Notes under the pieces: model-generated
The model's database searches: none
What the model was told of the DNA's origin: nothing
What the model saw: the letters and a program-made list of their open reading frames with translations, nothing else
Part shown: piece by piece, positions 1 to 8,582 of the stretch
How the letters are laid out: every line of letters starts with the position of its first letter
Position numbering within the stretch: the first letter of the stretch is position 1
Source: Synergistaceae bacterium
GTDB lineage: Bacteria; Synergistota; Synergistia; Synergistales; Aminobacteriaceae
Reading direction: 5' to 3'
DNA: 64,000 nucleotides
Assembly: GCA_018436725.1 (NCBI GenBank)
Contig: JAHDKT010000056.1
Span: 37,194-101,193 of the forward strand
Position numbers and translations under genes: made by a program

Positions 1-702
1 AGGACCACGGCCGAGATTACCACGAAGAAGAGCAGGGAAGTGGCGGAGCATGCCCAGCAGGGGCTTCAGCTCGTGCAGCATGGAAAGGCCGCCACGGATG
101 CCCTTTTTGAAGCAATGAAGAATATCGGCGACCAGATGGGGTCCATCGCGGAGACCATTGTCCGCCTCAGTGAACAGAGCCAGGAAGTGGGGGAAATCAC
201 CGGCACTGTGGAGGACCTTGCGGAACAGTCGAACCTCCTGGCCGTGAATGCCGCCGTGGAGGCGGCCAAGGCAGGGGAGCAGGGGAGGGGGTTCTCCGTG
301 GTGGCCCAGGAGATCAAGAGTCTCGCCGAGCAGTCGAAACAGTCCGCCAGGGAAGTCCAGAGGATCCTCCGTGATATCCAGAAGGCCACCGGTGCGGCGG
401 TGATGGCCATCGAGCAGGGATCCAAGGCGGTGGACCGCGGCGCGAAGGAGGCGACTCCCTCCAGGGAATCGGTCCTCGCCCTTTCCAGGAGGTTTACGGA
501 ATCCGCCCAGTCCGCCGCCCAGATCGCTGCAGCCAACAACGAACTTCTTTCCGGGATCGGCCAGGTGGCCCAGGCAATGGAAAATATCCGGGAAGCGGGT
601 GAGCAGAACGTGACGGGAATGAAGGAGCTCGAATCGGCTGCGGCAAACCTGAGGGACATGGGAAGAAGGCTGGCGGCCCTCGTCGAAGGGTACCGGATCT
701 GA
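1..702 (+). CDS. Methyl-accepting chemotaxis protein, C-terminal part (5' end outside window)
   Basis: The reading frame is open from base 1, so only the cytoplasmic signalling domain is visible. This is a long heptad-rich helix with the hairpin tip [20 protein letters not shown] followed by [18 protein letters not shown], the signature of MCP signalling domains that bind CheW and CheA. The helix returns through alanine- and glutamate-rich heptads to a short tail ending in EGYRI. No CheR-docking pentapeptide is seen at the C-terminus. The gene lies 28 bases before a hybrid cheA, so it is probably the receptor of the chemosensory operon that follows. The sensor domain and membrane segments would lie upstream and cannot be described. 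Confidence 0.93.
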   Translation, partial: RTTAEITTKKSREVAEHAQQGLQLVQHGKAATDALFEAMKNIGDQMGSIAETIVRLSEQSQEVGEITGTVEDLAEQSNLLAVNAAVEAAKAGEQGRGFSVVAQEIKSLAEQSKQSAREVQRILRDIQKATGAAVMAIEQGSKAVDRGAKEATPSRESVLALSRRFTESAQSAAQIAAANNELLSGIGQVAQAMENIREAGEQNVTGMKELESAAANLRDMGRRLAALVEGYRI

Positions 703-730
703 CCGGGAGGCAGTTCCCCGGAGGAGCGGC

Positions 731-3028
731 ATGATGAACCTGACGGAAAAGGAATTTCTCGAGGAGCTCAGACACGATTTCATCCTCGAAGCGGAGGAAT
801 ACCTCCAGACCATTGCAGCCGGCCTCCTGGACCTGGAGCGGGGGGACCCGCCTCTCCGGGTCATGGAGGAGGTCTTTCGGGCTGCCCACAGCCTCAAGGG
901 AGCCGCCCAGGCGGTACGAATGCCCGCGATTTCGGGGCTCTGCCAGGTCCTGGAAAGCGTTTTTTCCGCCATGAAAAAAGGGGTGCTCCATCCGTCACCT
1001 GAAGGATTCGACATCCTGCAGCGCTCGGTTGATACCCTGGCGGCCATGGTGGCCGCCGGCGGGGAGGACGACGGTCGGGGCGCGGAAGCCGGGAAGGCCC
1101 TGGAGATCATTTTGACCGATGAGGCCCCTTCGGGCTCCGTTTTCCCCCCGGTTTTTTCCCGGAGAAAGGAAACAGCCGGGGCAGGAACGACGGAAACCGT
1201 TGAAAAAAAGATGGAACCCTTACCGGCATCCTTTTCCGCTTCAGAAGACCACGGAAGGGAGGGGCAGGAACGATCGGCCGGAAGAAGCGCCTCCAGGGAA
1301 ACGGTCAGGATAGGGACCGACAAGCTCGACGGGCTGCTCCTCCGGGCGGAGGAAATGATCTCCCTGAACCAGGTTCTCGACGTCCGGCTGGGCGAAATGA
1401 GGGACCTCCGGCACCTTCTTTCGGAGTGGCTGGGGGAATGGCGGAGAACGGAGAATGTCCTGAAGAAGACCGGAGAGTACAAACAACTCCCCTCCAGGGC
1501 TGCGGAGTTCTTCACGGCGGGGCGGGACCGTCTCCGGGAAGCATGGGAACGGGCCGCCGCCATGGAACGCTCCCTGGCGGACAACGGCAGGACATCCGGG
1601 GGCCTGGTGGCGGATCTTCTCGATGAGGCCCGGTCCGTCCTCATGCTCCCCTTTTCCTCCCTGCTCCAGGGATTTCCCAAAATAGTGCGGGACCTTGCCC
1701 GGGGTCTCCTCAAAGACGTGGAATTTTCCGCTGAAGGCGGGGATGTGGAGGTGGACAAGCGCATTCTCGAGGGGCTGAAGGATCCCCTGGTCCACCTTGT
1801 CCGGAACGCGCTTGACCACGGCATCGAAAGAACGGAGGAACGGCGGGCCGCAGGCAAGCCCGAAAAGGGAAGGGTGTCCCTCGCGGTCTCTTCGGTGGAG
1901 AGAGGCCGGGTGGAGATCGTCCTCTCCGACGACGGAAAGGGAATCGATTCTGAGAGGCTCAGGGAAAGCGCTGTGGCATCGGGGTTCCTGAAGGCCGAAG
2001 AAGCCGGGGCTCTTTCCGGCGAAGAGGCTCTCATGCTCATATTCCAGTCCGGGCTTTCCACCAGCCCCGTCATCACGGACATCTCCGGCAGGGGCCTCGG
2101 CATGGCCATCGTCCGGGAGGGAGTGGAAAAACTCGGCGGGAAAATCAGCCTTTCCTCCCTGCCGGGAAAAGGGACACGGTTCACCATCTCCCTTCCGGTG
2201 ACTCTTGCCACCTTCCGGGGAGTACTCGTGAGAGAATGGGGGCACCAGTTCGTCATTCCCACGGCCTGTGTGCGGAGGGCGGCCCGGGTGCTGCGTTCCG
2301 ACATCAGGACGGTGGAAAACAGGGAGACGGTATCCCTTGACGGAACGCCCCATGCCCTGGTCCGCCTGGGCACCGTTCTCGGCCTTGCCGAACCCTCCGG
2401 CGGAGCGGAGAAGGATATTCTGCCGGTTGTGGCCGCCGGAACAGGAGAAACCTGTGTTGCCTTCGCGGTGGACGGAGTGGTGAACGAGCAGGAAGTACTT
2501 CTCAAACCACTGGGCGGAATCCTCAAACGGGTGAGGAACGTGGGGGGAGTGACAGTGCTCGGTTCCGGGAAGGTCGTTCCGGTTCTCCACTGCGGCGACC
2601 TGGTGAAGTCGGCCCTGAAGGGCACCTCACGCAGCCTGTCCGCTCCGGGTGAGGCCGGGGAAGCTCCGCCGGCGATCCTGGTGGCGGAGGATTCCATCAC
2701 CTCAAGGGCTCTGCTGAAGAATATTCTGACCGCCGCGGGGTATGCCGTGCACACGGCGGCGGACGGCCGGGAAGCCTGGGAAATCCTCTCCGGCGCGGAA
2801 TTTTCCCTCGTGGTATCCGACGTGGAAATGCCCGGGATGAACGGTTTCGAGCTGACCTCGAGAATCCGTTCAGAAGAACGGCTGTCCGATCTCCCTGTGA
2901 TCCTGGTTACCTCGCTGGAATCGGCGGAGGACAGAGAGCGGGGCGTGGAGTCAGGCGCCGACGCCTACATCGTAAAAAGCGGTTTCGACCAGGGAACGCT
3001 CCTGGACGTCATCCGGCGGCTGCTCTGA
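731..3028 (+). CDS. cheA: Hybrid chemotaxis histidine kinase CheA with C-terminal receiver domain (WspE-like)
   Basis: This 765-residue kinase would take signals from the receptor and phosphorylate CheB and the downstream GGDEF regulator. Domains in order: an HPt domain with phospho-accepting His53 (AAHSLKGAAQ); a variable linker with no recognisable P2 domain; a dimerisation/HATPase region with N-box HLVRNALDHGIE, DDGKGID and GRGLGMAIV; a CheW-like domain (about 490-625); and a receiver domain (about 645-765) with its phospho-acceptor near Asp697 (VVSDVEMPGMNG) and the lysine of YIVKSG. A receiver fused to CheA is typical of WspE, FrzE and other alternative-function chemosensory kinases, not of the flagellar CheA. 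The start is an ATG with GGAGGAG about 5 bases upstream. It sits between the receptor gene and cheB in one apparent operon. Confidence 0.95.
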   Translation: MMNLTEKEFLEELRHDFILEAEEYLQTIAAGLLDLERGDPPLRVMEEVFRAAHSLKGAAQAVRMPAISGLCQVLESVFSAMKKGVLHPSPEGFDILQRSVDTLAAMVAAGGEDDGRGAEAGKALEIILTDEAPSGSVFPPVFSRRKETAGAGTTETVEKKMEPLPASFSASEDHGREGQERSAGRSASRETVRIGTDKLDGLLLRAEEMISLNQVLDVRLGEMRDLRHLLSEWLGEWRRTENVLKKTGEYKQLPSRAAEFFTAGRDRLREAWERAAAMERSLADNGRTSGGLVADLLDEARSVLMLPFSSLLQGFPKIVRDLARGLLKDVEFSAEGGDVEVDKRILEGLKDPLVHLVRNALDHGIERTEERRAAGKPEKGRVSLAVSSVERGRVEIVLSDDGKGIDSERLRESAVASGFLKAEEAGALSGEEALMLIFQSGLSTSPVITDISGRGLGMAIVREGVEKLGGKISLSSLPGKGTRFTISLPVTLATFRGVLVREWGHQFVIPTACVRRAARVLRSDIRTVENRETVSLDGTPHALVRLGTVLGLAEPSGGAEKDILPVVAAGTGETCVAFAVDGVVNEQEVLLKPLGGILKRVRNVGGVTVLGSGKVVPVLHCGDLVKSALKGTSRSLSAPGEAGEAPPAILVAEDSITSRALLKNILTAAGYAVHTAADGREAWEILSGAEFSLVVSDVEMPGMNGFELTSRIRSEERLSDLPVILVTSLESAEDRERGVESGADAYIVKSGFDQGTLLDVIRRLL

Positions 3029-3056
3029 GCTGGCCGCCGTGAAAGGTGGGGGTTCT

Positions 3057-4127
3057 TTGATCAGGGTCCTTATGGTGGATGATTCGCCCCTCATGTGCAG
3101 AATCCTCGGCCAGATGCTCGAATCCGATCCCGGAATACGGGTCTGGGGAACGGCGGGAAGCGGGGAAGAGGCCCTGGCCCTTCTGCAAAAGGGCAGGCCC
3201 GATGTGGTCACTATGGATATCCACATGGGAGGCATGGACGGCTTCGAGACCACGAGGCGGATCATGGAATCGGAGCGCCCCCTTCCCGTGGTGATCGTCA
3301 GCTCATGCTGGGATCCCCTCGAAGTGGAGAAGACCTTCGATGCCATGGCGGCGGGGGCGGTGGCGATCCTCCCCAAGCCGGCGAATATTGCCGAAGAGGG
3401 CGGAGAATATGAACAGGAGTTTCTGCGGACAATCCGTGCCGCATCAGAGGCCCGTGTCGGCCGCCTCAGGAAGAAATTCCCGGATCCCGGCGCACCGCTG
3501 CCCGCCGCCGGGAAAGGCAGGGTGAAAATCGTTGCCGCGGGCGCTTCCACGGGAGGGCCCCAGGCTCTTGCCGCCTTTCTCTCCGGCCTTCCTGCGGGAT
3601 TTCCCCGGCCCGTCCTCGTGGTACAGCACATGGCTCCTGGGTTTACCCGGGGACTGGCGGACTGGCTCGGAAAAATCACCCCTTTGAGGGTGAAAATCGG
3701 TACCCAGGGGGAGCCCCTGTCGGGAGGAACCGTCTACATCGCTCCTGAGGGAACGCACATGGTGTTGAACAGGAGCGGGGATTCTCTCCGCTTTTCTGAC
3801 GGACCTCCCCTGCACATGGTCCGTCCTTCCGTGTCGATGCTTTTCCGTTCAGTGGCGGAGGTTTACGGCAGAGACTCCGCCGCGCTGCTCTTCTCAGGAA
3901 TGGGGGCCGACGGGGCGGAAGAACTGAAGCAACTGAGGAATCTCGGGGCGGCCACTTTTGCCCAGGACAGGGAGTCCTCGGTGGTCTGGGGAATGCCGGG
4001 GGAGGCCGTCCGCCTTGAAGGTGCGGAGCACGTGGGGCCTCCATCGGTTCTTGCCGCCATCCTGTCGGGCATGGCGGCCGGAAGCAGCAACAGGGCGGAA
4101 ACAACGGACAACGGGGAACGGAGATGA
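3057..4127 (+). CDS. cheB: Chemotaxis protein-glutamate methylesterase/glutamine deamidase CheB
   Basis: CheB removes methyl groups from receptor glutamates, giving adaptation. It has an N-terminal receiver domain (VDDSP, phospho-acceptor Asp54 in TMDIHMGGMDG) and a C-terminal methylesterase domain with catalytic Ser164 in GASTGGPQAL, the QHM histidine and the SGMGADGAEE aspartate region. At about 356 residues it is full length. I placed the start at TTG 3057 because AAAGGTGG lies 7-8 bases before it and the receiver then begins at once. A GTG at 3039 in the same frame would add six residues and has no obvious ribosome-binding site. It lies 28 bases after cheA and corresponds in position to WspF. 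Confidence 0.94.
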   Translation: MIRVLMVDDSPLMCRILGQMLESDPGIRVWGTAGSGEEALALLQKGRPDVVTMDIHMGGMDGFETTRRIMESERPLPVVIVSSCWDPLEVEKTFDAMAAGAVAILPKPANIAEEGGEYEQEFLRTIRAASEARVGRLRKKFPDPGAPLPAAGKGRVKIVAAGASTGGPQALAAFLSGLPAGFPRPVLVVQHMAPGFTRGLADWLGKITPLRVKIGTQGEPLSGGTVYIAPEGTHMVLNRSGDSLRFSDGPPLHMVRPSVSMLFRSVAEVYGRDSAALLFSGMGADGAEELKQLRNLGAATFAQDRESSVVWGMPGEAVRLEGAEHVGPPSVLAAILSGMAAGSSNRAETTDNGERR

Positions 4128-4140
4128 TGAGTTGGAGATC

Positions 4141-5520
4141 ATGAAAAGGACAGCAAACATACTGATTGTGGAGGACAGCCTGACCCAGGCCAAGCGGCTC
4201 GAGCGGCTTCTGGCGGAGAACGGATACACCGTCCACGTGGCCCGAAACGGAATCGAAGGACTTGCTGCCGCGGCGAAGACAAAACCCTCGGTAATCATAA
4301 CCGATGTCATGATGCCCGAGATGGACGGCTTCGAAATGTGCCGCTGCATCAAGAACGACGGGGCCCTGAAGGACATCCCCGTGGTGCTGCTCACCTCCCT
4401 CTCCGACCCGAAGGACGTTATCCGGGGGCTCCAGTGCGGCGCCGACAACTTTCTCACCAAGCCGTACGAAGGGGAACATCTCCTGCGGCGCCTGGAACAC
4501 GTTCTCACAAATCTTGAACTCCGGAGGGCCGGCCAGGCCCAGATGACGGTGGAAGTCTTCTTCGCCGGGCAGTACCACAAGCTCACGGCGGACAGGATCC
4601 AGATCATTGACCTTCTCCTCTCAACCTTCGAGGCGGCGGTGCTCCAGAGTTCCCAGCTTGAGAAACTGGGAGGTGACTACCGGAACGCCCTGGAGGACGT
4701 GAAACGGGCCCAGGCGAACTTCCAGACCCTCATGGAGACTACCGGGGATGCCGTGGTTGTTGTTGAAGGCGGCGGAACGGTCATCTACGTCAACCCCGCC
4801 GCGGAGCTGCTCCTCCACAAGGATTCTTCGGAACTCGTGGGAAAACCCTTCCTTTTCCCCCTGGAAGGGGAAGGCGGGCACAGGGAGGTCGTCATCGATC
4901 TGCCGAACGGAGAAAGGGTGGTCGGCGACATGCGGACGGCCACCTCGAACTGGGACGGAGAACTCGTCCGTTTCGCTACCATCCGGGACGTCACCGAGAT
5001 GGTCCGGCTCCGGGAACTCCTCGAAAAGGAAGCGGTCACCGACGCACTGACGGGGCTCTACAACAGAAGAGGATTTCTCTCCTTCACCGAAAAGGCGCTG
5101 CAGCTCGCCGCCAGGATGGGGTTCAGGGCGACTTTTCTTTTCGCCGATCTGGACGGCTTCAAGAACGTGAACGACACCCTCGGTCACGAGGAGGGGGACG
5201 AAGTCCTCCGGGAAACGGCCGCTCTTCTTCGGGATACGTTCCGGGCATCGGATATCACGGGAAGGATCGGGGGGGATGAGTTTGCTGTACTCATGCTTCA
5301 CGATGGGCATGACGAGCCGGGCGACCCGGCGGGGAGACTCGAAGAAGCCGTCCGACGGGCCAACGGGCAAAGGACCAGGGAGTACCGGCTGTCCATGAGC
5401 ATGGGCCTGAGCGAATGGAACCCCGAGCGCCCAGTTTCCCTGGGAGAGCTTATGGCCGATGCTGACCGGAGGATGTACGAGAACAAGATGGCCGGGAAGG
5501 GAAAAAAATGCGGAGAATGA
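4141..5520 (+). CDS. Receiver-PAS-GGDEF response regulator (probable diguanylate cyclase, WspR-like)
   Basis: A 459-residue output protein predicted to make cyclic-di-GMP when phosphorylated. The receiver domain (1-120) has Asp55 in ITDVMMPEMDG, the VEDS acidic pocket and the lysine of LTKPY. A coiled linker and a PAS domain (about 195-290) follow. The GGDEF domain (about 300-455) has an intact GGDEF active site and an RASD allosteric I-site exactly five residues before it, so both catalysis and product inhibition look possible. The chosen ATG at 4141 has GGAG 6-7 bases upstream and begins directly with the receiver; longer in-frame starts would run inside cheB. It lies 13 bases after cheB. 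WspR of Pseudomonas is receiver-GGDEF without the PAS, so the inserted PAS is a difference. Confidence 0.93.
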   Translation: MKRTANILIVEDSLTQAKRLERLLAENGYTVHVARNGIEGLAAAAKTKPSVIITDVMMPEMDGFEMCRCIKNDGALKDIPVVLLTSLSDPKDVIRGLQCGADNFLTKPYEGEHLLRRLEHVLTNLELRRAGQAQMTVEVFFAGQYHKLTADRIQIIDLLLSTFEAAVLQSSQLEKLGGDYRNALEDVKRAQANFQTLMETTGDAVVVVEGGGTVIYVNPAAELLLHKDSSELVGKPFLFPLEGEGGHREVVIDLPNGERVVGDMRTATSNWDGELVRFATIRDVTEMVRLRELLEKEAVTDALTGLYNRRGFLSFTEKALQLAARMGFRATFLFADLDGFKNVNDTLGHEEGDEVLRETAALLRDTFRASDITGRIGGDEFAVLMLHDGHDEPGDPAGRLEEAVRRANGQRTREYRLSMSMGLSEWNPERPVSLGELMADADRRMYENKMAGKGKKCGE

Positions 5521-5539
5521 TGAATTTCCTCTTTTTGTG

Positions 5540-5568
5540 TTGACGTTCATCCCCCCACTGGATATAAT
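5540..5568 (+). promoter_or_regulatory. Sigma-70 type promoter for the T-box/lysA transcript
   Basis: TTGACG (5540-5545) and TATAAT (5563-5568) are separated by 17 bases, close to perfect consensus. Transcription would begin around 5575, just before the T-box stem I. Confidence 0.85.
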
Positions 5569-5574
5569 GTCCGA

Positions 5575-5844
5575 AACAAAAAAAGCACAGGCGATGATGC
5601 AGAATGCCCGAAGTAATGGATCTGCCGCCAGAGAGGGAAGTTCACAGGCTGAGAGGCTTCCCGGGCAGGAACGGAGGGACGAAAGGCTGCGGAGCCGGGG
5701 CTGAAACGGTTCGAATGAACCGGAAGTACGCCTCCGGGAGGCTCCCGTCACAGGGCCGAGAGCGGGGCGCTGCAGCATGCGCCCAAGCAGGGTGGTACCG
5801 CGAGATCAACGACTCGTCCCTTCATGGGGGCGGGTCGTTTTTTT
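5575..5844 (+). promoter_or_regulatory. T-box riboswitch leader of lysA (likely lysine-tRNA sensing)
   Basis: The invariant T-box AGCAGGGTGGTACCGCG lies at 5786-5802, directly before an intrinsic terminator. Stem I can be followed: GGC 5590-5592 pairs with GCC 5694-5696; a GA-rich kink-turn-like internal loop (5593-5598 with GGA 5691-5693); GCAG 5599-5602 with CTGC 5687-5690; AGTA at 5612-5615 on the 5' side of the specifier loop; and an upper helix TCTGCC/GGCAGG. AAA at 5682-5684, followed by a purine and then the lower helix, sits where the specifier codon belongs and would read uncharged lysine tRNA. GGTTC/GAACC at 5709-5720 looks like a later stem. The function (antitermination when lysine tRNA is uncharged) follows from the class; the specifier assignment is my inference. 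Confidence 0.9.
5808..5844 (+). terminator. Intrinsic terminator of the T-box switch
   Basis: AACGACTCGTCCC pairs with GGGGCGGGTCGTT (some G-U pairs) around a short loop and is followed by seven T. It overlaps the antiterminator arm as expected for a transcriptional T-box. Confidence 0.87.
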
Positions 5845-5881
5845 ATTCCCCGTTTTTTGAACGGAAAGAGGTGCAGGCGCA

Positions 5882-7186
5882 GTGGGGCAGCAGAACGTGA
5901 ATGACATGGGGCATTTCCTCTTCGGAGGTTGGGATGTGACGGAGCTGGCGGAGCGGTTCGGAACACCGCTGTACGTCCTGTCCGAGGAGGGGGTTCGGGC
6001 CCGGTGCAGGGCGGTGAGGGAATCCTTCATGGACCGGTGGGAGCATTCCCTGGCTGTGTATGCGGGGAAGGCCTTTCTTCCCCTGGCCATGTGCAGGATC
6101 ATTGCATCGGAAGGGCTGGGGCTCGACGTGGTATCGGGAGGGGAACTCCATACGGCGAAATCCGCGGGCTTCCCCATGGAAAGGGTCTTTTTCCACGGCA
6201 ACAGCAAGACGGAAGAGGAACTCCGCTATGCCATCGATGCGGGAGTGGGGCGGATCGTCGTGGACGGCACCTCCGAGCTCGACACCCTTGAGGAGACTGC
6301 CCGGAAAGCGGGGAAGAGAGCGGACATCCTCTTCCGGGTCACCCCGGGGGTGGACGCCCACACCCATAAATATATCCTTACGGGGCACACGGGCTCCAAG
6401 TTCGGCTTTCCCCTCCTCGGGAATTCCCTCAGGACGGCAGTCAGGAGGGCCATGGACTCGGACTGCCTTTCCCTCAGGGGCTTCCATTTCCACATCGGGT
6501 CCCAGATTTTCGAGAACACGTCCCACGTGATGGCCGTGGAAATAGTGGTAAAGACCATTGCCGAATTCTCCAGGGACCTCGGCTTCACTACCATGGAACT
6601 CAACATGGGCGGAGGGTACGGCGTGGAATTCGACCCCGAAGGAAAAACACCTTCCATAGCTTCCTTCACCGATGCCATGATGGAGACCCTCGCTTCGGGC
6701 TGCGCCGCGGAGGGGATCCCCCTTCCCCGGGTAATCATCGAACCGGGCCGGTGGATCGTCTCCGAGGCGGGGATAACCCTGTATACCGTGCAGACCGTGA
6801 AGACCATCGACGGGATGGTGACCTACGCCGGTGTGGACGGGGGCATGACGGACAACCCGAGACCCGCCCTGTACGGCGCGAAATACTGGGCCGTGGCGGC
6901 GGGGAAGATGGACCGGGAACCAACGGAGACGGTGACGGTGGCCGGGAAATGCTGCGAGTCCGGGGACGTGCTTATCGAGGGGCTGAAGGTCCCTCCCCTG
7001 GAGCGGGGCGACCTGCTCGCCGTGCTGAACACCGGGGCCTACACCTTCTCCATGGCGAGCAATTACAACAGGATTCCGCGGCCTGCCGCCCTGCTGGTGA
7101 GCCCGGGAAGGGCCGACGTGATCGCAGAGCGGCAGACCTACGACGATGTGCTCCGGTGGGACAGGATTCCGGAGCATCTTCGCTGA
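5882..7186 (+). CDS. lysA: Diaminopimelate decarboxylase
   Basis: A PLP enzyme of fold type III converting meso-diaminopimelate to L-lysine and CO2, the last step of lysine synthesis. At 434 residues it is of usual length. Visible motifs are the PLP lysine Lys63 in YAGKAFLPL, FHFHIGSQIF, the glycine-rich phosphate site GGGYGVEF, EPGRWIVSEAG, the active-site cysteine in CCESGD, and the LysA C-terminal block GAYTFSMASNYN. The start is GTG at 5882 with AAAGAGGTG about 8 bases upstream; it comes 38 bases after the T-box terminator. Expression is expected to rise when charged lysine tRNA is scarce. dapF, for the preceding epimerisation, lies 7.6 kb downstream. Confidence 0.96.
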   Translation: MGQQNVNDMGHFLFGGWDVTELAERFGTPLYVLSEEGVRARCRAVRESFMDRWEHSLAVYAGKAFLPLAMCRIIASEGLGLDVVSGGELHTAKSAGFPMERVFFHGNSKTEEELRYAIDAGVGRIVVDGTSELDTLEETARKAGKRADILFRVTPGVDAHTHKYILTGHTGSKFGFPLLGNSLRTAVRRAMDSDCLSLRGFHFHIGSQIFENTSHVMAVEIVVKTIAEFSRDLGFTTMELNMGGGYGVEFDPEGKTPSIASFTDAMMETLASGCAAEGIPLPRVIIEPGRWIVSEAGITLYTVQTVKTIDGMVTYAGVDGGMTDNPRPALYGAKYWAVAAGKMDREPTETVTVAGKCCESGDVLIEGLKVPPLERGDLLAVLNTGAYTFSMASNYNRIPRPAALLVSPGRADVIAERQTYDDVLRWDRIPEHLR

Positions 7187-7310
7187 ACGGAACACCATGT
7201 CCGGAGGTGGGGCCAGGGAAAAACGACGGTGCCGGAAGGATTCCCGCCCCTGTGGGGCGGAGAAGCGGATTGGGAACGAACGCCAAATACCAGGGAGGTT
7301 GAGAAGAGAA

Positions 7311-8465
7311 ATGAGAAAGATCCTTATGATGACAGCGGCAGTTTTGATCCTTGTCTTTGCCGGAGCCGCCTTCGCGGATGACGTGATCCGCATCGGCCAT
7401 ACCGTGTCCCTCACCGGCGGCGCTTCCATGTGGGGGCAGTCCGAGGCCCGGGCGCTGGACATGCTCGTGAAGAAGATCAACGACGCGGGCGGCGTCCTCG
7501 GAAAGAAGATCGAGTTCGTCCGCTACGACAACCGGAATGACGGGGTCGAGGCTGTCAACGTGGCCCGCCGGCTCGTCTCCGACGGTGTCGTGGCCGTCAT
7601 CGGCCCCGCCCAGAGCGGCAACTCCATCGCTTCCGCCCCCGTGTTCGAGAGGGCAGGCATCCCCATGGTGGTCACCACCGCCACCAACCCTTACGTGACA
7701 ATCGACCAGAGGTCCGGCAAGGTCCGCCCCTTCGCCTTTCGCCCCTGCTTCATCGACCCCTTCCAGGGAACGGTGGCGGCCCGGTTTGCCGTGACCGACC
7801 TCGGCGCGAAGAAGGGCGCCATTCTCTACGACGTGGGATCGGACTACGGCCAGTGGCTCGCGAAGTACTTCGAGGAGGCCTTCGTGGAGAAGGGCGGCGC
7901 CATCGTGGCGAAGGAAGCCTTCAGGACCGACGAGCTCGACTACAGAGCCCAACTCGGCAAGATGAAGGATCTGGCCCCTGACGTCATCTTCATCCCCACC
8001 AGCCAGAAGGAAGCCGCCATGGCCGCCAAGCAGGCCAGGGACCTCGGTATCGGCGCCGTGCTCCTCGGGACAGACAACTGGGGCAGTCCCGACCTCATCG
8101 AGCTCGGCGGCAGCGCCATTGACGGCGGGTATTTCGTGAACCTCGCGGACCTGGCGGACCCCGATATCCAGGATTTCGTGGCCGAGTACAAGGCGGCCTT
8201 CGGCGAGGAGCCCGTGCTTCCGAACCCCGTTATGGCCCAGGATGCCCTCATCATGATCGTGGAAGGCCTGAAGAAGGCAGGGACCATCGACGGCGCCAAG
8301 CTCGCCGACGCCCTCGCCAACCTGAAGGACATCAAGGTTACCAGCGGCCCCCTCACTATCAACCCCGAAGATCACAACCCCCTCGACAAGCCCGCGGTGA
8401 TCCAGCAGGTTGACGTGGCCAACAAGACTTTCAAGTTCGTGAAGAAGTACTTCTCTGTCGAATAG
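7311..8465 (+). CDS. livK: Branched-chain amino acid ABC transporter, substrate-binding protein
   Basis: A periplasmic LIV-type binding protein of 384 residues. It has a clear signal peptide (MRKILMMTAAVLILVFAGA, cleaved near FA-DD), then a Peripla_BP_6 fold beginning IRIGHTVSLTGGASMWGQ and including VAVIGPAQSGN and PMVVTTATNPYV. The ATG at 7311 has GGGAGG about 10 bases upstream; longer in-frame starts would overlap lysA and lack a signal peptide. It is the first gene of livKHMGF and is followed by an attenuator hairpin. Family members bind leucine, isoleucine, valine or other amino acids and short amides; the exact ligand cannot be told from the sequence. Confidence 0.93.
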   Translation: MRKILMMTAAVLILVFAGAAFADDVIRIGHTVSLTGGASMWGQSEARALDMLVKKINDAGGVLGKKIEFVRYDNRNDGVEAVNVARRLVSDGVVAVIGPAQSGNSIASAPVFERAGIPMVVTTATNPYVTIDQRSGKVRPFAFRPCFIDPFQGTVAARFAVTDLGAKKGAILYDVGSDYGQWLAKYFEEAFVEKGGAIVAKEAFRTDELDYRAQLGKMKDLAPDVIFIPTSQKEAAMAAKQARDLGIGAVLLGTDNWGSPDLIELGGSAIDGGYFVNLADLADPDIQDFVAEYKAAFGEEPVLPNPVMAQDALIMIVEGLKKAGTIDGAKLADALANLKDIKVTSGPLTINPEDHNPLDKPAVIQQVDVANKTFKFVKKYFSVE

Positions 8466-8480
8466 ACGGGGCTGAGCATC

Positions 8481-8518
8481 ACCGGGGGCGCCCTTCGCCC
8501 GGGCGTTCCCCGGTTTTT
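8481..8518 (+). terminator. Attenuator hairpin between livK and livH
   Basis: ACCGGGGGCGCCC pairs imperfectly with GGGCGTTCCCCGGT and is followed by five T. In this position it should end many transcripts after livK and give binding protein in excess over the membrane complex. Confidence 0.78.
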
Positions 8519-8582
8519 AAAAATCCGTCCGGGACCGGGATAGCCGGAGGAGAGGCGACCTTTCCCAATACGCTCAAAGGAT

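Noticed and set aside
1241..2590. 449-residue open frame on the minus strand opposite cheA
   Set aside because: Composition-driven antisense frame in GC-rich DNA; no domain recognised, and the opposite strand is a full cheA.
5459..5704. 81-residue plus-strand frame across the T-box leader
   Set aside because: It overlaps the end of the GGDEF gene and the structured leader, with no ribosome-binding site; the DNA is explained by the T-box.
5843..7480. 545-residue minus-strand frame opposite lysA
   Set aside because: Low-complexity, proline/glycine/histidine-rich translation with no motif; lysA covers the region.
6972..8375. 467-residue minus-strand frame opposite lysA and livK
   Set aside because: No motif; the plus strand encodes clear enzyme and binding protein.
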